A stretch of 34,421 nucleotides of DNA. Origin: Flavobacteriaceae bacterium. Its GTDB lineage: Bacteria; Bacteroidota; Bacteroidia; Flavobacteriales; Flavobacteriaceae. Every line of letters begins with the position of its first letter. Position 1 is the stretch's first letter. Position numbers and translations under genes: made by a program. Positions 8,091-17,392 of the stretch are shown in pieces. The stretch lies in the NCBI GenBank assembly GCA_029861705.1, contig JAOTYW010000004.1:1-34421 (forward strand), in the 5' to 3' direction. The notes beneath the pieces are model-generated. The model searched no databases and was not told the origin of the DNA. It saw nothing but the letters and a program-made list of their open reading frames with translations.

Positions 8091-8122
8091 ACAAATTTTC
8101 ATCGAGAAATGTTAAAATTTGT
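8091..8122. promoter_or_regulatory. Inverted repeat / potential hairpin upstream of the patatin-TPR-SLATT operon
   Basis: ACAAATTTT (8091-8099) and AAAATTTGT (8114-8122) are perfect 9-bp complements; an inner CAT/ATG pairing extends the stem with a 2-nt bulge. No clear U-tract. Confidence 0.45.
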
Positions 8123-8235
8123 TGATCCGGGTCTTAGTAGCCAATTTCCATTTAAAATACGTATCGCCAGGTCATTTATCTTAGTATGAAGTAGCGCGAT
8201 CTTATAAAAATTCAGATAGATCTGCTATTAAGGTC

Positions 8236-8994
8236 TCAACGAATATGACTGCCTGCATTAATGTCTATAGTGGTGCCCGTGGCGTGATCCAACTCACCGC
8301 TGCATAGTAATGCCACTATCGGCGCAATGTCCTCCGGAGTTGTCAATCTATTTAGGGCCAGTTCATCCACAACCTTGTCCTCTCCTATTTTTGAGATGGC
8401 CTCCATTGCCATTTCGGTCCTGATGAATCCCGGAGCTATCACGAAAGCCTTGATGTTATATTTCCCAAACGAACGGGCCACACTTTTGGCCAAAGAACTA
8501 AGTCCGCCTTTAGAAGCTGCATACGCCAGGTATTCTTCCGTTTCACCCCTAACAGCGGCGCGACTGCCTATGTAAATGAGCCTGCCCTGATCATTTTTCT
8601 GGAAATGTTCGAGGAATAACTTCGTCAGTATCCCGGCAGATTCCAGGTTCACCCTCATGGTCTTCTGCCAGATCTTTAACCAGGAATCAAGGGAATCGCT
8701 GATAGGGTGTGGCGGGAAAATCCCGGCATTGAGCACCACCGATTCCAAATTTGGCAATTTTTTTAGTGCATTCCGAAAGAGGGCTGTAGTTTGTTGATTG
8801 TCCTCGAGATCGGCCTGTAAGGGAATCGCACGTTCTGGCCCGAATTCCCCGACCAGTTCCTGAACTCCCTGGGGCGAGCTGTTGTAATGTAAGCCCACGC
8901 TTGCCCCTTGTTTTAATAGCTGTCGTGCAATGGCCTTGCCTATTCCTTTAGAGGCTCCGGTGACAAGGATCTGTTTTCCTGTTAAGTCGTACAT
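8236..8994 (-). CDS. SDR family NAD(P)-dependent oxidoreductase (3-oxoacyl-ACP reductase-like)
   Basis: TGASKGIGKAIA (TGxxxGIG), LNAGIF (NAG), YAASKGG (YxxxK), FVIAPGFIRTEM. Confidence 0.92.
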   Translation of the reverse strand: MYDLTGKQILVTGASKGIGKAIARQLLKQGASVGLHYNSSPQGVQELVGEFGPERAIPLQADLEDNQQTTALFRNALKKLPNLESVVLNAGIFPPHPISDSLDSWLKIWQKTMRVNLESAGILTKLFLEHFQKNDQGRLIYIGSRAAVRGETEEYLAYAASKGGLSSLAKSVARSFGKYNIKAFVIAPGFIRTEMAMEAISKIGEDKVVDELALNRLTTPEDIAPIVALLCSGELDHATGTTIDINAGSHIR

Positions 8995-9094
8995 AGCTTA
9001 AAGATAAGAGAAGTTTACAGGGGCTAAAAATGTATATCTCGAATAGTCTGATTAAATCAAATATTGGCTGTAATTTTGGGCAAACATTTCACTG

Positions 9095-10351
9095 ATGAAC
9101 ATAAATTTCAGCCATATTCTCTATGATTATTTAGTTGAGCAGGGAATGGCCGAGAACCTTGCCAGCTATCTGAATGCCTTAGGCCTGCTAATCGCGGCCA
9201 TAGTCCTTGTTTATATTATCGACTTTATCGTATGGAAAATTTTCAGGCTCATTTCCGTACGCTTGGCAGGATTGACCAAAACCAGTTTTGATGATATCAT
9301 CATAAAAAATCGTGTGCCTCGTTACCTGGCGCATATCATCCCCCTGGCAATTCTCATGGAGCTACTACCCGCGGTTTTCATCGATTTTCAATATGCAGAA
9401 AACATTGCAGTCAAGATCGTATATATACTGGGCATTATACTGGTACTTTACATTGCCAGGAGCCTGCTGAACAGTATCCGGGATTATCTGAAAACTTTGA
9501 CGCAATTCCGGGATAAACCTATAGACAGTTATATTCAGGTGTTTATGATCTTTGCATGGATCGCCGGTCTGATGACCATTTTTGCAATCCTGACAGATAC
9601 GACCATCTGGAAATTCCTTACGGCCATGGGGGCCGCCTCGGCTATCATCCTCCTTGTCTTTAAAGATTCTATCCTTGGCTTTGTGGCCAGCATCCAGGTG
9701 AGCATCAACGACATGGTGCGTATCGGCGATTGGATCTCCTTTGAAAAGTATGGAGCAGACGGCGATGTCACAGAAATCAACCTGGCAACGGTAAAAGTCC
9801 AGAATTGGGACAAGACAATTACCACAATACCAACCTATGCGCTCATCTCCGATTCATTTAAGAATTGGAGGGGGATGTCAGAATCGGGTGGAAGGCGTAT
9901 TAAAAGAGCCATTATTATTAAACAAAAAGGTATCAAGTACCTGACCGAGGAAGATGTAGAGCGGTTAAAGGATGTACAGCTTATCAAAGATTATCTCATT
10001 TCAGCATCAGAAAAGATTAGGTCTTTTAACGAGCAAAATGAGATCGATACCTCACTCGCAATTAATGGTCGCCATCTGACCAACATAGGTGTGTTTAGAA
10101 AGTATATCCAAACCTACCTGGAAAAACACAGCGCCTTGAACAAGGAGATGACGCTGATGACGCGCCAACTTGATCCCACCCCTCAGGGAATCCCCATAGA
10201 GATCTATGCATTTAGCAGCGATCAGCGCTGGCAGAATTACGAATATATCATAGCCGATATATTTGATCATGTGCTGGCGGCCGTCCCTTACTTTGATCTT
10301 GAGATATTTGAGTTGCCCAGCTCACTGCAGTCCCAGACATTATCTTCTTAA
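9095..10351 (+). CDS. Mechanosensitive ion channel family protein (MscS/YbdG-like)
   Basis: Multiple TM helices, then the MscS core: MGAASAIILLVFKDSILGFVASIQVSINDMVRIGDWISFEKYGADGDVTEINLATVKVQNWDKTITTIPTYAL. Confidence 0.93.
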   Translation: MNINFSHILYDYLVEQGMAENLASYLNALGLLIAAIVLVYIIDFIVWKIFRLISVRLAGLTKTSFDDIIIKNRVPRYLAHIIPLAILMELLPAVFIDFQYAENIAVKIVYILGIILVLYIARSLLNSIRDYLKTLTQFRDKPIDSYIQVFMIFAWIAGLMTIFAILTDTTIWKFLTAMGAASAIILLVFKDSILGFVASIQVSINDMVRIGDWISFEKYGADGDVTEINLATVKVQNWDKTITTIPTYALISDSFKNWRGMSESGGRRIKRAIIIKQKGIKYLTEEDVERLKDVQLIKDYLISASEKIRSFNEQNEIDTSLAINGRHLTNIGVFRKYIQTYLEKHSALNKEMTLMTRQLDPTPQGIPIEIYAFSSDQRWQNYEYIIADIFDHVLAAVPYFDLEIFELPSSLQSQTLSS

Positions 10352-11760
10352 TTCGGATCACAATTCGTAAAGTTAGGTTTGGGGCGTACCCATTGGGGGG
10401 TGTTTTCGCTAAAAGAACCGCAAAGAATTACATTGTCTACATTCCAACCACTTAGATCTTGGTTAAATGAAGTAAAATAAAACATCCTATTCATGTACAT
10501 TACATTACTCACATCCCAGGCACTGATATCCTGGTTGAAGGAAGATGTTGAAAACATATAGCTCATATTATTAACACTACTTACATCCCAAGAACTGATA
10601 TCTTGATTGAATTCTGACCCAGAGAACATGTAGCTCATATTAGTTACATTGCCAACATCCCAGGTACCGATATCCTGGTCAAATGGGACAGGTTCACCAG
10701 AATTAAACTCGTTACCATTATCAAACATTCTAGACATATTTGTAACCTGACTTACATCCCAATTCCCAATCGGTTGGTTGAAGCGTGAACTTGTGAACAT
10801 TCTGGACATATCCGTAACATGACTAACATTCCAGTCTCCTATAGGCTGATTGAATTCTGATCCAAAAAACATGTAGCTCATATCCATAACATTACTGACA
10901 TCCCAGGAGCTGATATCCTCATTGAATGAAGAATATTGGAACAGTTCACTCATATTGGTAACTTTGGTAGTACAAACATTGGGTACATTATCTCCGGATG
11001 TTACTAATTGCCTTAATTGTAATTCATCAACGATTGTATAGGCTGTTCCATCTACTACACCCATGTCCCCCACTTCGGCCCATTCGTAACATTTGATAGT
11101 TATCCCATTTTCATCCAAATAAATAGGGGAAGGTGATGGACATCCATATTCACCAACTATTTCTCCTTGTGAAGTATCAAGACATAGGTCAATATCATCT
11201 GTTACACCATCGCCATCAGTGTCTTTTTGGGAATCTGAACAGCCATTCTCATCAATAAGCTGACCCGACGGTGTGTCCGGACAGGAATCAGAGATGTCAG
11301 GTATTCCGTCCCAATCAGAATCTCTTTCGGAATCAGAACATCCATTTTCATCGACTTCTTCACCCTGTGGGGTATCCCAACAGAGATCCAAATCATCTGT
11401 TACCCCATCTTTATCTGAATCTAGTTTTTCAAAAACACAAGTGATATTCTTATCTGAATCCATGGTGACAGATACTGGATTATCTGTGCTTTGCACGCTC
11501 CCTGTCCACTCAGAGAATGAATACCCAGAACTGGGGTCCGCAACTAAATAGACCACAGATCCCGCTTCATGCAATCTATTCAAGACATAAAATCTATCCA
11601 AGCCGGTAATGGTTCCTGCTCCTGTCGGCGTAACAGTAGTTGACAGGGCATATTGTACCGGTAGATCCTCGCCTTCAGGATCTTTGGAACAGGCCATTAT
11701 CAGAACTGTTAATACAAAGAATAGAACTCGGGAAAAAGATGGATGTAATACATTATACAT
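10348..11760 (-). CDS. BspA-family (DUF285) repeat surface lipoprotein with thrombospondin type 3-like Ca-binding repeats
   Basis: Lipobox LIMAC-SKDPEG; SDKDGVTDDLDLCWDTPQG TSP3-like repeats; repeated FNQDISSWDVSNVTNMSYMF units. Confidence 0.87.
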   Translation of the reverse strand: MYNVLHPSFSRVLFFVLTVLIMACSKDPEGEDLPVQYALSTTVTPTGAGTITGLDRFYVLNRLHEAGSVVYLVADPSSGYSFSEWTGSVQSTDNPVSVTMDSDKNITCVFEKLDSDKDGVTDDLDLCWDTPQGEEVDENGCSDSERDSDWDGIPDISDSCPDTPSGQLIDENGCSDSQKDTDGDGVTDDIDLCLDTSQGEIVGEYGCPSPSPIYLDENGITIKCYEWAEVGDMGVVDGTAYTIVDELQLRQLVTSGDNVPNVCTTKVTNMSELFQYSSFNEDISSWDVSNVMDMSYMFFGSEFNQPIGDWNVSHVTDMSRMFTSSRFNQPIGNWDVSQVTNMSRMFDNGNEFNSGEPVPFDQDIGTWDVGNVTNMSYMFSGSEFNQDISSWDVSSVNNMSYMFSTSSFNQDISAWDVSNVMYMNRMFYFTSFNQDLSGWNVDNVILCGSFSENTPQWVRPKPNFTNCDPN

Positions 11761-12089
11761 TGCTAATTCAGCCTATATATATCGTATAAATCTATACCAT
11801 ATTCGAGGTTTATCCTATGATATATATCACCCCATAAATACCTATTCAAAAATTTTCATTTTCCAGCCCTTTTTATCCCTGTTATGAAACTTATGTTACA
11901 TAAGTAACTAATTGATTATCAGTATATTTATGTCTTTTTACATTTCTGATTCCATTCTATGATATTCGTCATACAACAGCAGGTTTTGCGCTTCTACTTT
12001 TACCCAGATTTAATAGCTATTTGAAACAAATATTTGTAGAAATAAGCGGGGTTTATTCCTTCTTTTTTCTCTTACTAAACTATAACAAC

Positions 12090-13400
12090 ATGAAAAATTC
12101 AATCTTGTATTTACTTTTATTATTGTGCACAAGCTTTATGTTTGGCCAGGCCGGTCATATCATGCAAGGGGTTGGTTCGGTAAACATGTCTATGGGCGGG
12201 GCTGCCACTGGTCAGCCGCTGGATATTTCCGGTGCCATTCACTGGAACCCTGCTGCACTCTCAACATTTGATGAGAATATCCTGAAAGCCGATATTGGCT
12301 TTTTCTTTTCATCTCCTGAATTGAGCTCTACAGTTCCTGAATTTGATACTATGGGAATGCCAACAGGAAATTTCTTTAGTGGAACCACAGAAGATGATAA
12401 AGGTGTATCGCCACTACCTTCTATTGCGATGGTCTGGGGCAACGAGTCAAGCAAACACACCTTTGGGGTTTCAGCCTTTGGTATTAGCGGCTTTGGGGTT
12501 ACTTTTCCTGAGAATGCCTCCAACCCGATCACTGCCCCTCAAAGTATGGGCGGTTTTGGTCGAGTCCAATCTGAGTACAATCTTTTGCAGGTTAGCTTTA
12601 GCTGGGCGTACGAGCTTTCTGATCAATTTTCCATTGGGCTGCAACCCAACTTTGATTATTCCTCCCTGGAATTAATGCCCAACCCTACAGCTAATCCTAC
12701 TGCAGCAGGATACCCATCAACAGATGAAACTACTGCACTTGGTTTTGGTGGACAGATAGGTTTGTACTTTGATTCGGGCAGTGGCTTTAAAGCGGGAGCT
12801 GCGTATAAAACCACACAATCTTTTGCGGAATTTGAATTCGACAATGCGTATTTAGATGGCGGTACAGGTACCAATACGTTTCAATTAGATTATCCTTCCA
12901 TGTTGTCATTTGGTGTGGGATATTCTACAGAGAAGATTGACCTGGCTGTGGATTACAGACTGGTTAATTACGAAAATACAGAAGGATTTGAGGCAGTCGG
13001 ATGGACGCCTACTGCTTCTGTAGCAGGATTTGGCTGGGAAAACATGAATGTTATTTCTGCCGGACTTCAATACAAAGGCATAAGCCAACTTCCTTTAAGA
13101 TTGGGCTATACCTATAGTTCGAATCCAATTCCTGAAGACCTTGCTTTTTTCAGTATACCTGCAACAGCTATCATAAAAAACGCTTTTCAATTTGGATTAA
13201 GCTATGAGGCTAGTGAGAAATTCACCTTAGATGCTGTTTATCATTATGGCAGCAGCGGTGATGCCACAACAGGGCAACTTCTCAACCCTCAGTTTATTGG
13301 GAACTTCCCTCCTTATGGGGCGATCCCCGGAAGTGAGGTGTCTTATGATATGACCACATCCATGATCATGGTTGGGGCCAGTTATACCTTTATCAAATAA
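12090..13400 (+). CDS. OmpP1/FadL-family outer-membrane transporter
   Basis: Signal peptide MKNSILYLLLLLCTSFMFGQ, then AGHIMQGVGSVNMSMGGAATGQPLDISGAIHWNPAAL and a C-terminal beta-barrel ending MVGASYTFIK. The ORF opens at 12021, but the internal ATG at 12090 starts the signal peptide. Confidence 0.9.
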   Translation: MKNSILYLLLLLCTSFMFGQAGHIMQGVGSVNMSMGGAATGQPLDISGAIHWNPAALSTFDENILKADIGFFFSSPELSSTVPEFDTMGMPTGNFFSGTTEDDKGVSPLPSIAMVWGNESSKHTFGVSAFGISGFGVTFPENASNPITAPQSMGGFGRVQSEYNLLQVSFSWAYELSDQFSIGLQPNFDYSSLELMPNPTANPTAAGYPSTDETTALGFGGQIGLYFDSGSGFKAGAAYKTTQSFAEFEFDNAYLDGGTGTNTFQLDYPSMLSFGVGYSTEKIDLAVDYRLVNYENTEGFEAVGWTPTASVAGFGWENMNVISAGLQYKGISQLPLRLGYTYSSNPIPEDLAFFSIPATAIIKNAFQFGLSYEASEKFTLDAVYHYGSSGDATTGQLLNPQFIGNFPPYGAIPGSEVSYDMTTSMIMVGASYTFIK

Positions 13401-13433
13401 ATGTAGTTCCTCTATGGAATAGCCTATTATTGG

Positions 13434-13470
13434 AAAAGCAGCCTGTGATTATTCATGGGCTGCTTTTATA
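13434..13470 (+). terminator. Rho-independent-type terminator after the FadL-like gene
   Basis: AAAAGCAGCC (13434-13443) ... GGCTGCTTTT (13458-13467): a 10-bp stem with a terminal T-run. Confidence 0.75.
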
Positions 13471-13563
13471 ATATTAATTTCTATACAGTGTTCTTGTGCG
13501 GATTTATTAAATATCGTCCCAGATCATTTAGCCACTTTCCTTACCTTTATTTTAAACAAACCC

Positions 13564-14199
13564 ATGAAGAAGGGAATTCGCAAAATACTAATCACCCTTG
13601 CTGTCCTTCCATTTCTAGTACTCTTGCTGTGTAATATAATTATAGAGCGAGCCGTAAAAGACAAAACTTTTCATACCATAGAATCTGTTCCCAAGAATAA
13701 AGTGGGCATCATTCTTGGCACTTCACGTCACCTGGTTGAAGGGGGTATGAATCCTTTTTACACTCATCGGATCAATGCTACTATTGCGCTCTTTGAAGCC
13801 GGAAAAATAGAATACGTCCTGGTAAGTGGTGACAATGGAACCGTTTATTACAATGAACCGGATACTATGAAGAAGGACCTGATAAAAGGAGGAATCCCGG
13901 AGGATAAGATCTATATGGATTTTGCCGGATTCAGGACCCTGGATTCCATGGTTCGTGCTAAGGAAGTTTTTGGCCTGACGAATGCTACGGTGATCTCCCA
14001 GGAATTTCACAATGAACGGGCTATTTACCTGGCTCAAAGGCATGGTTTGCATGCCGTTGGCTATAATGCCAAAGATGTGCAGGGAAATAGGGGACTCAAA
14101 GTGCATTTACGGGAATATTTTGCCAGGGTAAAAGTATTTGTAGATATCTTGATGAAGACACAGCCTAAATTCCTTGGTAAAAAAGTGATCATTGAATAA
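13564..14199 (+). CDS. SanA/ElyC/YdcF family protein (vancomycin high-temperature exclusion protein-like)
   Basis: N-terminal TM, then KVGIILGTSRHLVEGGMNPFYTHRINATIALFEAGKIEYVLVSGDNG ... VISQEFHNERAIYLAQRHGLHAVGYNA. Confidence 0.88.
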   Translation: MKKGIRKILITLAVLPFLVLLLCNIIIERAVKDKTFHTIESVPKNKVGIILGTSRHLVEGGMNPFYTHRINATIALFEAGKIEYVLVSGDNGTVYYNEPDTMKKDLIKGGIPEDKIYMDFAGFRTLDSMVRAKEVFGLTNATVISQEFHNERAIYLAQRHGLHAVGYNAKDVQGNRGLKVHLREYFARVKVFVDILMKTQPKFLGKKVIIE

Positions 14200-15452
14200 T
14201 GTCAGGCTTTAAAACATTACTCCGAAATCTCGGCCCCGGACTACTGTTTGCCAGTATGGCCATCGGCACATCGCATCTTGTACTATCTACCAAAGCCGGA
14301 GCACAATATGGCTGGATCATGGTAATCCCTATCGTGCTGGCGAATATTTTCAAATATCCTTTTTTTGAATTCGGGATACGATATACGAATGTCACGAACA
14401 GGTCATTAATAGAAGGTTATAAGTACCGTGGTAAAGGATACTTATGGATCTATACCCTTATCACTATTATCACCACATTTACAATCCTGGCCGCTTTATA
14501 TGTGGTTACTGCCGGCCTGTTTATAAATCTTTTTGACATCCCTAATCTATCTGTGGGGTACACTGCCCTGGGATTATTTGTTTTTATAAGTAGTATTCTA
14601 ATCCTGGGTCGATATAAGTTTTTAGAAACTTCCTTAAAATTTGTTATCACGATTTTATTTGTGGCCTTATTAGTCACGACCATTTTAGTGGTCCAAAAGG
14701 GCCCTGTAATTGCCATAACCAATTTTGAACCCCCTGCCATTTTTAATGAGGTGGGAATCTTATTTCTTATCAGCCTGATCGGTTGGATGCCTACAGCTGT
14801 AGAAGCTTCGAGTTGGATAAGTTTATGGAGCTTGGAAAAATACAAACTACTGGGGGTCAGGCCCAGTTTAAAAGAAGCCCTGCAAGAGTTTAACTCCGGC
14901 TACATTATGACGGCCTTGTTGGCCGTATTCTTCCTGATCATAGGTTGGTTTACGCTATATGGAACAAATACTGAACTCAGCTCAAATTCCACCGTTTTTG
15001 CAGATCAGGTTGTTCAGCTATTCACAACCCATATTGGTAGTTGGGCCTATATCTTTATTGCCGTATCGGCATTTGCGACCATGTTCAGTACTTGTATGAC
15101 TGCTCATGATGCTATAGCCCGTGTCAGTTTAGACATCCTGAAACATCTAACTCCGGAAGAACAGGATTATAGCGGAAAAAAATACTATGTGATCGGCATC
15201 TTATTTTTAGCCCTGGTCAATTATCTCGTAGTAACCGTCTTTAGTGCAAACATGGGACTATTGGTAGCCCTGGCAACTTTTGTTTCTTTTGTTCTGGCTC
15301 CGGTTGTAGGCTATATGAATCTCAAAAATGTCATGAGCCATGATCTCCCCAGTCAGCACAGACCCGGAAAGGGTTTACAAGTGCTTACTTATGTTGGAAT
15401 GCTATTTCTTGGTGGGTTTGCTATTTACTATTGCTGGTTGTTCTTCAGCTAG
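14199..15452 (+). CDS. Nramp-family divalent metal transporter
   Basis: GPGLLFASMAIGTSHLVLSTKAGAQYGW, multiple TM helices, TGS-like substrate region variant, Nramp layout. Start overlaps the upstream stop (TAATG). Confidence 0.85.
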   Translation: MSGFKTLLRNLGPGLLFASMAIGTSHLVLSTKAGAQYGWIMVIPIVLANIFKYPFFEFGIRYTNVTNRSLIEGYKYRGKGYLWIYTLITIITTFTILAALYVVTAGLFINLFDIPNLSVGYTALGLFVFISSILILGRYKFLETSLKFVITILFVALLVTTILVVQKGPVIAITNFEPPAIFNEVGILFLISLIGWMPTAVEASSWISLWSLEKYKLLGVRPSLKEALQEFNSGYIMTALLAVFFLIIGWFTLYGTNTELSSNSTVFADQVVQLFTTHIGSWAYIFIAVSAFATMFSTCMTAHDAIARVSLDILKHLTPEEQDYSGKKYYVIGILFLALVNYLVVTVFSANMGLLVALATFVSFVLAPVVGYMNLKNVMSHDLPSQHRPGKGLQVLTYVGMLFLGGFAIYYCWLFFS

Positions 15453-17383
15453 TACAAGCTATTGTAGTTCAGAATAACGATCAAGTGACGTTCATTTCTC
15501 TTATGAAGTATATCTAAGCAATAAACTCCATCTGTACAATTATTCAAGATTCGCTCTTCGCCATACCCAATACTTTCGGATATATTACTATCTGATACAC
15601 CCCTGGCCTGCAGGTAGCCCTTTATAGCATCGGCACGTTGTTGGGAAAGTCTATTATTGGAGGTCTCACTGCCCCTGCTGTCCGTATGTGCTTCAATGCG
15701 TAATTGTAGATTAGGAAATTGAGATATTGTTTCTACTACTTTGTTCAATTCAACTTCAATATCCTGAGTGATATTACTTTTCCCTTTGTCAAACCAGAAT
15801 TTTTTTAAGCGTATTACCGTCTGTTCTTCTCGTTCCATTACGATATCATCGAGATACACCAATTCAATATTGACATTATTGTCTTTGACGGCTTCAAGCC
15901 CCGCTTCACTAAAACGTCTGTCAAAAAGGGAATATTTAGGTTTTGTACAGCTCACAGAAATGCCCTTTTGCCACGGGATCTCAATTTGATAATCGCCCTG
16001 GGCATTGGTTATTATCTCTTTTAAAACTTTTCCCGCATTATCTTTTACCGTAATTGTCACTTCGGAAATTCCAAATTCTGTATTTGCATTCACTACCTGA
16101 CCTTTTAGAATGAGAGATTTGGGGCCCGGTTTTTTGGCTACTCTAAAACCATAAATATCATCCTTCCCTTTCCCTCCTTCTCTGTTAGAGGAAAAATATC
16201 CAATCAAACCTTCCTCCGCTGGACGAATGATCAAGCTAAACTCATCACTGCGAGTATTAATACTCGGACCTAGATTAATGGGAATACTAAAATAATCATC
16301 CACACCCATGTCCGATTTATAGATGTCCATGCCTCCATGGCCATAGAATATATCCGAAGCAAAATACAGGCTGTTCTCAAATATAAAGGGAGAAATCTCA
16401 TTAGCAGGGGAATTTATCTTTGGGCCAAGATTTACAGGAGCAGACATGATCTGTCCGTTGTTGGTATATACAAAATAAATGTCTGTACCCCCATAGCTAT
16501 CGTCAAACTCAGCCGCAAAGAATAATTTCTGCGTATTATCGTCAAAGAAAGGATAATAAAAGGAAGTACTCAGGTCTCGCATAAGGAAGGTAAACCGATT
16601 CTGAAAATCTGAAGCACCAAGTGCTAATGCATTTTTTCCCCTATCATCAAAAGTGAGTCGTCCGTTTTTTTCGTTTGAACGAATATAGAATAGCCTATTC
16701 AAATTTGATGAATAATAGGGCGTTGCCTGATGAAATCTGGATTCTTCAATGACATTATAAGGGATGGCATTGCTTATAGATCCATCTCCTTGTATTTTGG
16801 CAATAAAAATATCCAGAAACGATTCCCCTGTTGGAAAATATGTATCCTTTGAATCCTGACTCCTACTACTGGTGAATAAGAGGTTATCGCCAAAAAACGA
16901 AGGTGCAAAATCTAACTGTGGAGAGTTGGCCGGTATTTCGAATATCCTGAACTGGCTTTCGGGATCAGTCTCCTCCTGGCGGACATCATAATTGAACAAT
17001 GCATTTTCTACAACTTCGTCCTTAAATACTTCCGTATTGGCAGTCAAAAAGTCTCTTACGTCCTGATCAGAACCTGATGTGAGCTTGACCAAATTCAGCA
17101 TTTTATTTACATAGGTGTTAGAGAGTAAAGAATCTCTTTCGAATAGATCCCGATAAAGTAAAAGGGCTTCATCCCTATTCCCTGTCTTTTCATATGCTTC
17201 AGCCAAATTACGGATCTGAGTCATTGACAAAGGTCCTTTAGCCGTTTCTTTAATATACTCTGCAATGGCCTCTTCAAATGAGTATTCAAAAAAGTACTTA
17301 TCAGCTTTGGATATAGGTTTTTGTGCCCATATCAATGTACTGCTGAGTAATAATAATCCTGTAAATAAAATCCCTATCCTCAT
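15449..17383 (-). CDS. OmpA-family protein with TPR and PD40/WD40-like repeats and carboxypeptidase regulatory-like domain (T9SS/gliding PorE-like)
   Basis: C-term LRIEAHTDSRGSETSNNRLSQQRADAIKGYLQARGV (OmpA); KLFFAAEFDDSYGGTDIYFV and SLYFASDIFYGHGGMDIYKS (PD40-like); LKGQVVNANTEFGISEVTITVKD (CarboxypepD_reg). Confidence 0.88.
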   Translation of the reverse strand: MRIGILFTGLLLLSSTLIWAQKPISKADKYFFEYSFEEAIAEYIKETAKGPLSMTQIRNLAEAYEKTGNRDEALLLYRDLFERDSLLSNTYVNKMLNLVKLTSGSDQDVRDFLTANTEVFKDEVVENALFNYDVRQEETDPESQFRIFEIPANSPQLDFAPSFFGDNLLFTSSRSQDSKDTYFPTGESFLDIFIAKIQGDGSISNAIPYNVIEESRFHQATPYYSSNLNRLFYIRSNEKNGRLTFDDRGKNALALGASDFQNRFTFLMRDLSTSFYYPFFDDNTQKLFFAAEFDDSYGGTDIYFVYTNNGQIMSAPVNLGPKINSPANEISPFIFENSLYFASDIFYGHGGMDIYKSDMGVDDYFSIPINLGPSINTRSDEFSLIIRPAEEGLIGYFSSNREGGKGKDDIYGFRVAKKPGPKSLILKGQVVNANTEFGISEVTITVKDNAGKVLKEIITNAQGDYQIEIPWQKGISVSCTKPKYSLFDRRFSEAGLEAVKDNNVNIELVYLDDIVMEREEQTVIRLKKFWFDKGKSNITQDIEVELNKVVETISQFPNLQLRIEAHTDSRGSETSNNRLSQQRADAIKGYLQARGVSDSNISESIGYGEERILNNCTDGVYCLDILHKRNERHLIVILNYNSLY

Positions 17384-17392
17384 TGCCTCTTA

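Noticed and set aside
7937-8235. Possible small RNA or mobile-element remnant in the gap before the patatin operon
   Set aside because: Only one inverted repeat was supported; no flanking direct repeats, transposase remnant or tRNA could be seen by eye.
10400-10960. Regular ~72-bp repeats suggestive of a satellite or CRISPR
   Set aside because: Explained by in-frame BspA/DUF285 protein repeats.
13723-14106. 127-aa minus-strand ORF opposite the SanA/YdcF gene
   Set aside because: Shadow ORF of a convincing conserved family on the other strand.
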